Virus record (IMG/VR): IMGVR_UViG_3300027759_000162
Coordinates: 1 to 41,990 of that record
Length of the DNA: 41,990 nt
Reading direction: 5' to 3' (one strand)
From: a virus
Under the pieces are notes generated by a model that searched no databases, had not been told where the DNA came from, and worked only from the letters and a program-made list of their open reading frames with translations. The position numbers were made by a program, and so were the translations under genes. Shown here piece by piece: positions 7,308 through 15,702 of this stretch. Numbering within the stretch: the first letter of the stretch is position 1; every line of letters starts with the position of its first letter.

Positions 7308-8734
7308 TGAGTGAAATTCCACCATTAAGTGTACGCGTTACAATTGATGCCTCAGGTGTTCAAGCAGGTGTTGGCAAAGCAACCGCAGGTTTGGAGCAAA
7401 TTAGTACCCGCGCAAGCAAACTAACTACGGCATTTGGAAGTCTAAAAACAACCATGCTGGGTGTGCTGGGCGGTAACTTACTTACAACTGGTGTTATGGC
7501 AATTGGTCATGAACTAAATGCAATGAAACAAGAAACAATTGACCTTGAAACATCAACTGTAAGATTGAATCAATCTTTATCTACTATTGGAATTACCAGT
7601 AAAGCAGCGCAACAAGAAGTATTTAACACCGCAGATGCATATTATCAATTAGGTTTTCAAGGCTCACAGGCTGTTATTGCAATGGGAACACTTGTCACCG
7701 CTACTCGCGATGTATCGCAGTCTACAAAACTTATGGCAATGGCGGCTGACCTTGCTCGATATAACAAAAACATTGGCACAATTGATAATGCCGCAAAGAT
7801 TTTAGCAAGAGGTACACAAGGTTCAGCCAAGGCATTTAAGGAACTAGGCATAACTCTTGATACAACTATTCCTAAAAACAAGGCTATTACTAAGGCGTTT
7901 GACGAACTAAATGCAAGAATTGGCGGACAGGCTATTGCTTACTCCAAGACTTTTGCTGGACAAATGGATATCCTTAAGGAGCGCCTAGACCAAGTATTTC
8001 AAACAATATCCGCCAAAGTTTTGCCTGTATTAGCAGCCTTCCTAAGATACATAACCAATAATGGAACTGCATTACTAATCTTTGGAAGTATTGTTGTCGC
8101 CGTTATCGCTGTTATTAAGACATACGGAATAACGGTGGCGGCAATTAAGTCAATTCAACAAGCCTATGCCTTTTGGACTTATGCACAGGCTGCTTCAACA
8201 AATGTACTTCGTTTTGCGGTTTCCGCTTTATGGACAACCATGAAAGCAAATCCTATTGGGTTTATTGTTGCCGCGGTTATGGCGCTTGGCGTTGCTTTTG
8301 TAGCCGCATGGAATAACTTTGAAGGTTTTAGAAAAGGAATCATCAAAGGTTTGCAGATTGTAATTAACGGATTTGGGTATCTTGTCGGTGCGGTATCAAA
8401 GGCTCTGGAGTTGTTAGGCAAAATACCTGCATTTGGTTGGGCAAAAAAAGCCGCCGAAGGTGCTAGCAACCTAGCAAAATCTGTACGCGAGTATTCCGAC
8501 TCTCTTGATAAGTTAGCAAACAAGAAAATTAAAACACCAACATTGGCGGGATTTGTTAAACCCGGAGACCCTACTGGAATTAAAGGTAATGTTCCGGGTG
8601 GCGATGCAATGAAAGGTGGCGGAAGCGGGTCGCAAACAACTCAATATGTAACGGTGTATGCTTCTAATACTAACGACATCTACAAAAAGTTATCCAAAGC
8701 CGCTAAAACTGGCGTACCGATTGGTGGTAAGTAA
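7307..8734 (+). CDS. Tape measure protein (short)
   Basis: A 475-residue protein with the usual make-up: a long helical N-terminal half (ASGVQAGVGKATAGLEQISTR...), hydrophobic segments at about residues 252-272, 316-335 and 345-365, and a Gly-rich C-terminal region. It sets tail length and helps the genome cross the membrane. By the usual 1.5 angstrom per residue rule the tail would be about 70 nm, short for a siphovirus. Position after the chaperones and before the distal tail protein agrees. It overlaps both neighbours by a base or a start/stop pair. Confidence 0.85.
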   Translation: MSEIPPLSVRVTIDASGVQAGVGKATAGLEQISTRASKLTTAFGSLKTTMLGVLGGNLLTTGVMAIGHELNAMKQETIDLETSTVRLNQSLSTIGITSKAAQQEVFNTADAYYQLGFQGSQAVIAMGTLVTATRDVSQSTKLMAMAADLARYNKNIGTIDNAAKILARGTQGSAKAFKELGITLDTTIPKNKAITKAFDELNARIGGQAIAYSKTFAGQMDILKERLDQVFQTISAKVLPVLAAFLRYITNNGTALLIFGSIVVAVIAVIKTYGITVAAIKSIQQAYAFWTYAQAASTNVLRFAVSALWTTMKANPIGFIVAAVMALGVAFVAAWNNFEGFRKGIIKGLQIVINGFGYLVGAVSKALELLGKIPAFGWAKKAAEGASNLAKSVREYSDSLDKLANKKIKTPTLAGFVKPGDPTGIKGNVPGGDAMKGGGSGSQTTQYVTVYASNTNDIYKKLSKAAKTGVPIGGK

Positions 8735-9570
8735 TGCCTCTGGCTAATTATACATTTGTCTTTAGAGATTTTGTTATTGGAACAGGTACTTCATACTTGG
8801 TTACTAATGTTGAAGGGCTTGGCGGAACAGCGCCGTTGCGTATTCAAGATGACAACCGAGGCTACATAGATGGCTCATATAGTGGACGCGATTTTTATGA
8901 TGAGCGTACTGTATATATTGATGTCACGGTATTAGGTGATTCCAGCACCACGGCACAAGCAAACTATAAGGCTTTACAATTGGCTTTTGCACCACAACCA
9001 CTTGGTTATTACAACAACCCAACAGGACTAACGCCTGTTGCTGACCAATTATCAATGTTTAATTTCCGCTTAAACGGCAACACAGGCGATATGCAAATGT
9101 ACGGGCGCAGTCGTGGTTTGCAAACACCTTTGGATGCTGACTTTGCTTATGGATACATTAAGACTCGCATCATGATGTCATTTCCAGACCCACGCTATTA
9201 CACGCTAACTGCTACTACGGTAACAGGTACAACTACATCTCTTACAAATAGTGGCTGGGCAATTAGTTGTCCTACTATTGTTTTGACCACAAGCGCGACA
9301 AGCGGTGAAATTACAGACGGCACAATTGGTTCACCTAATGATGGCAAAACGCATATGTACTTTGCTAACATGGCAGTAGGTAAGAACCTGCAAGTTGATT
9401 TACTTACCCGCATTGTTTATTACGATACTTACCCTGCGCGTAACATTTTAACAGCGGCATCTAACGGTTGGTTACAATTAAATCCAGCAACCGCCAGCGG
9501 TGCAACAACCGCTAGTTGGAAAAGCAATATTGGTTCTATGACTACTGTGTATAGAAGCGCATATATCTAA
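8734..9570 (+). CDS. Distal tail protein (Dit-like)
   Basis: A 278-residue protein immediately after the tape measure. The N-terminal half (YTFVFRDFVIG...DGSYSGRDFYDERTVYIDVTVLGD) and the FPDPRYY stretch at about residue 150 match the Dit/phage tail family, which forms the hub ring at the tail tip. The C-terminal half looks like an added galectin- or beta-sandwich-type domain. The neighbours (tape measure, Gp37-like protein, fibre) complete a tail tip module. Confidence 0.7.
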   Translation: MPLANYTFVFRDFVIGTGTSYLVTNVEGLGGTAPLRIQDDNRGYIDGSYSGRDFYDERTVYIDVTVLGDSSTTAQANYKALQLAFAPQPLGYYNNPTGLTPVADQLSMFNFRLNGNTGDMQMYGRSRGLQTPLDADFAYGYIKTRIMMSFPDPRYYTLTATTVTGTTTSLTNSGWAISCPTIVLTTSATSGEITDGTIGSPNDGKTHMYFANMAVGKNLQVDLLTRIVYYDTYPARNILTAASNGWLQLNPATASGATTASWKSNIGSMTTVYRSAYI

Positions 9571-10730
9571 TGGCACAAGCAGAGTTTCGCTATGTAACAA
9601 CTAACTTATGGCAATCAGGCGCAACAGCCAATCCAATTATTTCAGAGTTGCCTTTTACTGGCGTAAACTTTACTTCGCAACTAAACTCAGTAGGTAGTTT
9701 TCAAGGTCATGTTCTTTTGTCAGGTATAAACTCAGAACAATCAAATGCTTATGACGGCACAACCCCCGGTAAAACTATTTTATATGTTTTGTATACCGAC
9801 CCTGAAACTTATACAAGCGTTCCTGTTTGGTCTGGCGTTATCTGGGCGCGTGAATATGACAGCACAACACAAACTTTGAGCATTAGCGCGCAAGAGATGA
9901 TGTCGTTATACAACCGCCGCCGTATTAGTACCACCAAGGACTATTCAGCCACTAATTATGACCCGTCTTATATTGCGCAACAACTTATGCAATATGCCGA
10001 AGGATTAACGCATGGCAAAACTGGGTTGGATACAACCTCTTTTGTAAGTGCTACTCCGTATGTCACAAAAAAGAAATATGAAGGCTATGAATTAAAGTCT
10101 GTGTACCAAGCGGTTAAGGATTTGGCTGCTGGGTATTTTGACTTTGCAATTAAACCTATGGTCGCTAGCGGAGTCCTAAAAAACTTTTTGTACATTAAGT
10201 ACCCATTAGGTAGTACCTATTCAACAACAGACCCATATGCAACCGTGTTTGAATTTCCCGGAAATCTTATTGAATACAAGTTTCCTGAAGATGCTTCAAG
10301 TGCCGCCAATAAACTTTACGGTTTAGGGTATGGAAATAACACTACGCAATATGTTGCCGTTGCTATTGACCCAAGCAAGATAACAAGTGGCGATTGGCCA
10401 TTATTGGAAGATACAGCAAGTTACACCGACATTGGGCAACTACAGTTGCTTAAGGACTTAACGCTAGGGCAACTTAACGCAACTTCTTATCCGCCAACAA
10501 CTATTGAAATTGTTATCCCACCTTACATTGCGCCTATTTACCCAAGTTACCAAATTGGTGACCAAGTTCGATTAAGCATCAAAGATGACTATTTTCCTAA
10601 CGGTATAAACTTTGGTAACAATAGCGACCCATTGCGCATCGTGGCAATAAGCGTAAATCCCGGGGAAAATGGACCATCACGAGTTACACTTACCCTCATA
10701 AGACCACTAGCGGCAGGAACGGTATCGTAA
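9570..10730 (+). CDS. Minor tail protein, ReqiPepy6 Gp37-like (tail hub)
   Basis: A 386-residue protein. The stretches FTSQLNSVGSFQGHVLL, PVWSGVIWAREYDSTTQTL and SISAQEMMSLYNRR follow the pattern of the Siphovirus Gp37-like family, the actinophage counterpart of Tal/gp27 hub proteins that plug the tail tip. It lies between Dit and the fibre gene, with start/stop overlaps on both sides. No peptidase or lysozyme motif is apparent, so I do not assign a cell-wall-cleaving activity. Confidence 0.7.
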   Translation: MAQAEFRYVTTNLWQSGATANPIISELPFTGVNFTSQLNSVGSFQGHVLLSGINSEQSNAYDGTTPGKTILYVLYTDPETYTSVPVWSGVIWAREYDSTTQTLSISAQEMMSLYNRRRISTTKDYSATNYDPSYIAQQLMQYAEGLTHGKTGLDTTSFVSATPYVTKKKYEGYELKSVYQAVKDLAAGYFDFAIKPMVASGVLKNFLYIKYPLGSTYSTTDPYATVFEFPGNLIEYKFPEDASSAANKLYGLGYGNNTTQYVAVAIDPSKITSGDWPLLEDTASYTDIGQLQLLKDLTLGQLNATSYPPTTIEIVIPPYIAPIYPSYQIGDQVRLSIKDDYFPNGINFGNNSDPLRIVAISVNPGENGPSRVTLTLIRPLAAGTVS

Positions 10731-12520
10731 TGGCATTTGTAAACATACCGCCTAACCTGCAAGATATGTTTTATGGTATTAATGACCGAATCGCTAAGTT
10801 AGAGACTGGTCCAAATCAGGCTTTGTACACGGCTGAATATGCGCAATCATTGGCTGAAAGCGCACAAGGTTCATCTTTAACCTCACAAACATTAGCGGCG
10901 GCGGCATATGCGCAAGCAGTTATTGCACAAGCGCAAGCGGTAGTAGCACAAGCAACCGCAAACACCGCTTATTTGGCAGCGCAAGTTGCCTCTGCGCAAG
11001 CAATTACAGCCAACAATACGGCTAACGCGGCGGCATCTCAGGCGACCATTGCACAATCGCAAGCCACTATTGCATCATCTCAGGCTACTGCGGCACAAGT
11101 AACCGCTAACGGAAAGAACAAAGTCTATTATTCAACAAGTGGACCCGGTGCCACCGCAAATACCGTTGGCGATATTTGGTACCAATACGGAGCATCTGGA
11201 ACATATCTAAATAAAGTCATTGCGCAATATTCAGGCGCAGGTGGTACATCTTGGACATCAGTCACAGTATCAGGATTAGTTATTGCAAACATTGATGCTG
11301 GTTCTATTACAACTGGAACGCTTAGTGCAATTACAATTACCGCGGGTACAGGCGCAAACTCTTTTAATGTTAGTTCATCTGGTGTTATGTCTGCGCAAGG
11401 CGCATATATTAAAGGCAACATCACAGCAGACTCTGGAACTTTTAACGGGCAGGTTAATGCCACATCAGGTTATTTTGGAAGCCCAACAAATGGCTGGCAA
11501 ATCAACGCTGGCGGTATTGCTGGTCTTGGTTCTGGTTATGTATCTGGCGGAACAATTCAAGGTACTAATTTTAACAACGGCAACGGAACTTTTTTTGTTA
11601 ATTCATCAGGCGACATGGTTGCTCAAAGCGTGTATGTCAAAGGAGCAATATTAGGCACATCAGGTTATTTTGGCAATGTATCTAACGGTTGGAATATTGA
11701 TTCCGCAGGTATAACAGGTATTGGCTCAGGTTACATTGCTGGTGGCGCTATTCAAGGCACAACTGTTACGGGCGGAATTGTTCAAACAAGTTCAAGCACC
11801 GCGGTTAAATTAGTTGGTTCTACAAATTCACTATCGTTTATGAACGCTGGAACTTATGTAGGGCATATTCTCAACCTAAGCAGTAGTGGTATTTTAATTC
11901 ACTTAGGTGCGACCGCTAATTCAACCGCTGGTTCGTCATACCCTTATCAATATTTTGGCAGCAATTCTGTATATATGTCATCAATTGCTGGTACATCAAT
12001 TTCATTAAGTACAGGCACTATTGGTTACCAAGCAACAACTCATAGTTTTTTTGGAAATATAAGTGCGGCTGATGCTTTAAGCGTAGACGGTTCAGTCACT
12101 TTTGGCACATCAAATACTTTTCAATATCTTTCAAGTACAGGCACATTGCGTTCTCTTTACACATGGGGAGTCATAAGAAGTACGGGCGTTCGCACATTAC
12201 TTATTGACAATAGTGGAAACTTTGGAACAGCAGCATCCACCCGAAGAAAAAAGCATGAAATTGAATCTTACAAAATTAACTCTAACGCTTTATTACAGTT
12301 GGATATTAAGACATTTAAGTACAACCTTGATGTAGATGCTGACCAAACAACTCAATATGGCTTTATTGCGGAAGATGCACAAGACCTTGGGTTGAATGAA
12401 CTTATTCAACTGGATGCACAAGGCATACCCGACTATTTTGCTTACGACAAATTGCCTATCTTTTTGTTACAGTTAGCACAAGAACAAGATGCACGACTAA
12501 AGATACTGGAAGGTAAATAA
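10730..12520 (+). CDS. Tail fibre with C-terminal S74 intramolecular chaperone
   Basis: A 596-residue protein. Residues 35-130 are an Ala/Gln-rich heptad-like segment (AQAVIAQAQAVVAQA) expected to form a trimeric coiled coil. Repeated beta units follow (TSGYFGSPTNGWQINAGGIAG, then a variant SGYFGNVSNGWNIDSAGITG). The last 100 residues (STRRKKHEIESYKI...TQYGFIAEDAQDLG...FLLQLAQEQDARLKILEG) are the endosialidase-type S74 chaperone, which drives trimer folding and cuts itself off. The expected Ser and Lys region is present as STRRKKHEI. It is probably one of two host-binding fibres; the other is the collagen-like protein at 31918. Confidence 0.8.
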   Translation: MAFVNIPPNLQDMFYGINDRIAKLETGPNQALYTAEYAQSLAESAQGSSLTSQTLAAAAYAQAVIAQAQAVVAQATANTAYLAAQVASAQAITANNTANAAASQATIAQSQATIASSQATAAQVTANGKNKVYYSTSGPGATANTVGDIWYQYGASGTYLNKVIAQYSGAGGTSWTSVTVSGLVIANIDAGSITTGTLSAITITAGTGANSFNVSSSGVMSAQGAYIKGNITADSGTFNGQVNATSGYFGSPTNGWQINAGGIAGLGSGYVSGGTIQGTNFNNGNGTFFVNSSGDMVAQSVYVKGAILGTSGYFGNVSNGWNIDSAGITGIGSGYIAGGAIQGTTVTGGIVQTSSSTAVKLVGSTNSLSFMNAGTYVGHILNLSSSGILIHLGATANSTAGSSYPYQYFGSNSVYMSSIAGTSISLSTGTIGYQATTHSFFGNISAADALSVDGSVTFGTSNTFQYLSSTGTLRSLYTWGVIRSTGVRTLLIDNSGNFGTAASTRRKKHEIESYKINSNALLQLDIKTFKYNLDVDADQTTQYGFIAEDAQDLGLNELIQLDAQGIPDYFAYDKLPIFLLQLAQEQDARLKILEGK

Positions 12521-12639
12521 TGGATAAAGAAGTAGATGTAAATGAAGTTCTAAAACATATGCGCGAAACTATTGGCATCCAAGCCCAAGAAATTGCCGTA
12601 CTTAAAGCAACACTAGAAACACACACCGCTAACTCATAA
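12520..12639 (+). CDS. 39-residue helical microprotein next to the lysis genes
   Basis: The ATG overlaps the fibre stop (TAATG). The product (MDKEVDVNEVLKHMRETIGI...) is one amphipathic helix without Cys or a membrane segment. The coupling suggests a fibre accessory or a lysis-timing factor. The function is unknown. Confidence 0.6.
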   Translation: MDKEVDVNEVLKHMRETIGIQAQEIAVLKATLETHTANS

Positions 12640-12653
12640 CCGAAAGGTGCAAT

Positions 12654-12848
12654 ATGTCACCCCAGAACTGGGCAAGTTTAATCGTATCCATAATCGCAAT
12701 TGCAACTGCTTTTGCTGGTTCGGTTAGATGGCTTGTTAAACATTATCTTAACGAACTTAAGCCCAATGGCGGAAATTCATTGCGCGACTCTGTTAATAGA
12801 CTAGAGGCACAGCAAGAAATTATACTAAAACTATTGGAGTCAAGATGA
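12654..12848 (+). CDS. Small membrane protein, candidate holin or lysis accessory
   Basis: A 64-residue protein with one N-terminal membrane segment (residues 7-25, ASLIVSIIAIATAFAGSV), then a charged helix with a coiled-coil tail (SLRDSVNRLEAQQEIILKLLE). GAAAGG precedes the ATG, and the stop overlaps the endolysin start (ATGA). Single-span proteins of this type sit beside endolysins in many actinophages. Whether it makes the membrane lesion or modifies the other membrane protein at 13354 cannot be told from sequence. Confidence 0.7.
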   Translation: MSPQNWASLIVSIIAIATAFAGSVRWLVKHYLNELKPNGGNSLRDSVNRLEAQQEIILKLLESR

Positions 12849-13345
12849 GCCAAAAAAATCAATTTGTTATGACAGCCCGTACTGAAATTGGTACGGTAGA
12901 AGGTCCAAAAGATAACGAGACCAAGTATGGCGCTTTTACTAAAGCCAACTTTCAGCCATGGTGCGGTTCGTTTGTTATGTGGTGTGCGGCGCAGGTAGGT
13001 CTAAAAATCCCTAGTGTGGTATCCACAACTGATGGTGCTACCAAGTTTCAAGGTACTGGCGCGTGGTCCAATGCGGCTACGGCTAAACCTACTGTGGGCG
13101 ATTTGGTCTTTTTTGACTTTGCAGAAGGCGGAAATCCCATTGACCATGTTGGAATTGTGGCGCGTAATAATCAAGACGGCACAGTTACCACCATTGAAGG
13201 CAACACCTCAGGGGATAAGAAAAAGTCCGCCAGCGAGCGCAATGGTGGCGAGGTAGTACAAAAGGTTCGTGCCTATCGCGCAGATAACAAAAAAGGATTA
13301 CCAGTATTTATTGTTGGCTTCGGAACACCGAAGTTCAAAGACTAG
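12845..13345 (+). CDS. Endolysin, CHAP-type peptidase
   Basis: A 166-residue single-domain enzyme. The catalytic Cys is in PWCGSFVMWC (C40), the His in IDHVGIV (H101) and the third residue in TIEGNTS (E118 or N120), the layout of CHAP/NlpC-like amidases or endopeptidases that cut peptidoglycan peptides. There is no separate wall-binding domain and no signal peptide, so release through a holin is expected. It sits between two small membrane proteins and is followed by a strong terminator. Confidence 0.85.
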   Translation: MSQKNQFVMTARTEIGTVEGPKDNETKYGAFTKANFQPWCGSFVMWCAAQVGLKIPSVVSTTDGATKFQGTGAWSNAATAKPTVGDLVFFDFAEGGNPIDHVGIVARNNQDGTVTTIEGNTSGDKKKSASERNGGEVVQKVRAYRADNKKGLPVFIVGFGTPKFKD

Positions 13346-13353
13346 GAGAAAAT

Positions 13354-13560
13354 ATGAAGTTGAATGCTAAACTATTTGAAGTATGGGGAAAGTACCTTGT
13401 CTATAGCGCGGTTATGGCTGTTGGCATTATTGGTAAGTCACCATTAGATTTTAATACGCACGACTGGAAGCAGACTGTTAATGCCGTCTGGATTTCATTG
13501 GTGCCAGTAATCATCAAGTGGGCTAACCCAAATGATGAAATGACTCTCCTTAAAAAATAA
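13354..13560 (+). CDS. Holin-like protein with two membrane segments
   Basis: A 68-residue protein with hydrophobic stretches at about 14-27 (YLVYSAVMAVGIIG) and 44-57 (VWISLVPVIIKWA), joined by a short polar loop, and ending in NPNDEMTLLKK. This two-span shape with a short NPND-type tail resembles holins placed after endolysins in actinophages. AGGAG precedes the start. It is the last gene before the terminator. Confidence 0.7.
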   Translation: MKLNAKLFEVWGKYLVYSAVMAVGIIGKSPLDFNTHDWKQTVNAVWISLVPVIIKWANPNDEMTLLKK

Positions 13561-13576
13561 TTAGACACGCTTAATT

Positions 13577-13611
13577 GCCCCACCTTGCCTAACCGCGGGT
13601 GGGGCTTTTTT
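13577..13611 (+). terminator. Strong intrinsic terminator ending the late operon
   Basis: GCCCCACC (13577-13584) pairs with GGTGGGGC (13598-13605) without mismatch and runs straight into TTTTTT (13606-13611). It lies 17 bases after the holin stop and would end transcription of the tail and lysis genes. Confidence 0.9.
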
Positions 13612-13648
13612 GTTGTATCCTTTTACTACTTTAACGGAAGGATTAACG

Positions 13649-13894
13649 ATGGCGTTAGCGGATTCATTAAAGAAGGCTACAGACTCGGCTCCACGCAACC
13701 AAGTTTGCTCTGTATTAAAGGCAAAGGAAAAAATGACCAAAGAGGACATTGCGACATTAGAAGTGGCAATTGCGGATAGGTCAATTAAGGCAAGCGTATT
13801 AGGTAGGGCATTACGCGCTGAAAAGATTGATGTTACAGAAGGCACAATAACGCGACATAGGAATGGCTGGTGCAAGACCTGTGGCGCTAACTGA
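13649..13894 (+). CDS. 81-residue HTH-like protein
   Basis: The ATG at 13649 follows GGAAGGA. An upstream in-frame TTG exists, but it falls in the terminator tail. The product (MALADSLKKATDSAPRNQVCSVLK...LRAEKIDVTEGTITRHRNGWCKTCGAN) has helices ending in a TITRHRNG recognition-helix pattern plus a C-terminal CKTC pair. Similar small proteins stand ahead of phosphoesterase genes in other actinophages as I recall. DNA binding is likely; a terminase-like or regulatory role is open. Its end overlaps the next gene by 32 bases. Confidence 0.7.
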   Translation: MALADSLKKATDSAPRNQVCSVLKAKEKMTKEDIATLEVAIADRSIKASVLGRALRAEKIDVTEGTITRHRNGWCKTCGAN

Positions 13895-14903
13895 TGCTCT
13901 AAACGAAGAACAAGGCAACGAGGAATCCGCCGAACTTCGCAAAGCATTAGTCCAAGCGCAGAAACAACTAGCCAAAGCCAAGTTGCGCAATGATGAATTA
14001 GTTACAGCCACGCACCGAGGCGCATATGAGGCTATGTTGGCTTTAGGTAAAGTCCAACCAGTACCAGCACCAGCAACCGATAAGCGCAAAATTAAATCCG
14101 AGGTTGCTCTTATCCATTCAACCGACTGGCAAGGTTCCAAAGTAACTTCATCTTACAATAGCGAGATTATGCGTAACAGAGTTATGCAATTCTCGGACAA
14201 AGTAGTACACCTTACAGAATTACAACGCCAGCACCATCCAGTTAAAGAGTGTGTGGTTATGTTTGGCGGCGATATGGTTGAAGGTTTATTTAATTACCCA
14301 GCGCAATTATGGCAAATTGATAGTTCGTTATTTGGACAGTTTGTAAATGTATCGCGCCTTTGTGTTGATTTTGTGCGCTCGCTATTGGCTAACTTTGAAA
14401 AAGTAACTGTCGTTGCTGAGTGGGGTAATCATGGGCGAATTGGTGGCAAGCGTGCCGAAGTTCCAAAGAATGACAATGTGGACAGAATGGTTTATGAAAT
14501 GTCGCGTCAGGTACTTGCTGGCGAAAAAAGATTAGTCTGGGAAGATTGTCCAGAGGATATACAAGAAGTTGAAATTGGAAACTATCGCGCTTTACTAATG
14601 CATGGTGATGAACTAGGTCGGTCAGGGTTTGCTAGTCCTGCGGCTTGGATTGCCGGTGCGAATCGTTGGAAAGCGGGAGCGCATGACTACGATTTTCACG
14701 ATATTTATTTAGGTCATTACCACCGCCACGCACAAGAACCTATACAAAAGCATTACAACATTTATTGGACAGGTTCTACAGAATCCGACAATAGATATGC
14801 GCGTGATTCCATGGCGGCAAGTGGTATGCCTAGCCAACGATTACATTTTGTAGACCCAATTAAAGGTCGCATCACAGCCCAGTACCAAGTTTGGCTTGAT
14901 TAG
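13863..14903 (+). CDS. Calcineurin-like metallophosphoesterase
   Basis: A 346-residue protein. The first 60 residues form a coiled coil (ESAELRKALVQAQKQLAKAK). The metal-binding motifs are STDWQG (D88, with Q90 in place of the usual His), FGGDMVEG (D137), WGNHGR (N189-H190), LMHGDE (H247) and GHYHRH (H285, H287). The fold is that of Mre11/SbcD-type nucleases and related phosphoesterases, and a DNA-end or nucleotide phosphodiester substrate is likely. The Asp-x-Gln form of motif I recurs in phage members of the family as I recall. It is followed by the long gene-free region. Confidence 0.8.
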   Translation: MAGARPVALTDALNEEQGNEESAELRKALVQAQKQLAKAKLRNDELVTATHRGAYEAMLALGKVQPVPAPATDKRKIKSEVALIHSTDWQGSKVTSSYNSEIMRNRVMQFSDKVVHLTELQRQHHPVKECVVMFGGDMVEGLFNYPAQLWQIDSSLFGQFVNVSRLCVDFVRSLLANFEKVTVVAEWGNHGRIGGKRAEVPKNDNVDRMVYEMSRQVLAGEKRLVWEDCPEDIQEVEIGNYRALLMHGDELGRSGFASPAAWIAGANRWKAGAHDYDFHDIYLGHYHRHAQEPIQKHYNIYWTGSTESDNRYARDSMAASGMPSQRLHFVDPIKGRITAQYQVWLD

Positions 14904-14929
14904 CCAATCCCTGAACCAAGGTCGCGGAC

Positions 14930-15270
14930 AGAGATGGCTATTGCTAGCCAATCCCGTCACCGTAGTTATGCGGTATAGAATGGGAGCCGAAGCCCAGTTG
15001 CGCCATATGTAGGTACTGATGGGTAACTTATCTAGGCAACTCGTATTAGATAAATCAGTCCTACTCGCCAGTTTTCGATATCAGGCTCGCTTGGTAGATG
15101 ACAAGAAAATAAGTCCCCGTATGACGGCTCCACCGCGGGTATCAGCCGCGCCCAAGGTTCTGACCACCTTGATAGTGGGTGGAACCATATACCCATAAAT
15201 AGGAAAACACCGCAACGGTCAGAGTCACGGCGTTTCCTAAAGTCATGGCGCATATAGCCGCATGGACTCA
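14930..15270 (-). ncRNA. Candidate structured non-coding RNA (novel)
   Basis: Gene-free DNA with nested helices. P0 is TGGCTA/TAGCCA (14935-14950, loop TTGC). P1 is TGCGCCAT (14999-15006) with ATGGCGCA (15245-15252). P2 is GTAGG-T-ACTGAT (15009-15020) with ATCAGTCCTAC (15054-15064), stacked on TTATCTA/TAGATAA (15028-15034, 15047-15053). P4 is GGCTCCACC (15126-15134) with GGTGGAACC (15178-15186), enclosing hairpins GCGG/CCGC (15135-15149) and CAAGGT/ACCTTG (15153-15171), both with 7-base loops: a three-way junction. P5 spans 15201-15238. Two plus-strand A-C mismatches (15128-15184 in P4, 15209-15231 in P5) become G-U pairs if the RNA is read from the minus strand, and a possible minus-strand promoter lies just beyond (TTGTAA 15306-15301, TAAGGT 15282-15277). 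It does not look like tmRNA, RNase P or SRP RNA. The strand is uncertain. Confidence 0.5.
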
Positions 15271-15288
15271 GACCTAACCTTACATCCT

Positions 15289-15398
15289 GTTATCAAAAAG
15301 TTACAAAAGAAACGCCGATGGTTGTTTACATGGCAGGTCAAACAATGGATAGTTAAACCATCAAACCACACGGGGTTCGATAAAACTAGGAGGCAAAA
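15289..15398 (+). promoter_or_regulatory. Early promoter and leader E1
   Basis: Two near-copies of an 11-bp unit (GTTATCAAAAA, GTTACAAAAGA) start at 15289 and 15300. A promoter-like pair TTTACA (15325-15330), 17 bases, GATAGT (15348-15353) follows. The leader contains CCACACGGGG and ends AAACTAGGAGGCAAAAATG. The element at 20353 matches nearly throughout, and those at 16632 and 23587 share the promoter plan or the leader. The same 11-bp units also lie under the possible minus-strand promoter of the RNA candidate. Confidence 0.7.
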
Positions 15399-15701
15399 AT
15401 GGTTACAACATCAACAACATCATACGAATTTAATGCTGGTGACCAAGCACCATTTAATCACAAAGCATCACACGCCGCAGACCAAGAATTTTGCTATGTA
15501 TGTGGTCGCAAACTTGGTGCAAACCCACTTTACTTTGAAGTAATTGAAGGTGGAGATTTACGCTTACAAAATGGAACAGAGTACGACATCCAAAATGACC
15601 GCGGTTATATGGGATGCTTTCCAGTTGGTTCAACTTGTGCAAGTAAATTTGCACCAAACATTTTGTTTCACATGAAGGACTTTGGAAAGGCAGGTGCATA
15701 A
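15399..15701 (+). CDS. 100-residue Cys-containing protein, first gene of early operon 1
   Basis: The start is fixed by AGGAGG seven bases upstream. A short polar N-terminus (MVTTSTTSYEF) precedes FCYVCGRKLG and a later MGCFPVGSTCASKF, four Cys that could bind one zinc. The protein is probably small, soluble and abundant, given its strong leader. No named family is recognised. Its N-terminal STT-SYE resembles that of the operon-opening gene at 20460 (STT-YE), and the DNA similarity of the leaders runs into the first codons. Confidence 0.8.
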   Translation: MVTTSTTSYEFNAGDQAPFNHKASHAADQEFCYVCGRKLGANPLYFEVIEGGDLRLQNGTEYDIQNDRGYMGCFPVGSTCASKFAPNILFHMKDFGKAGA

Positions 15702-15702
15702 A

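Noticed and set aside
15032-15253. Minus-strand open frame of 73 codons in the gene-free region
   Set aside because: No ribosome site, composition unlike the other proteins, and it runs across the base-paired helices of the RNA candidate. Taken as chance.
14930-15255. Gene-free region considered as tmRNA or a tRNA cluster
   Set aside because: No T-loop consensus (TTCGANT) in the right place, no tag reading frame, and no CCA end. The hairpin loops do not match known tRNA arms.
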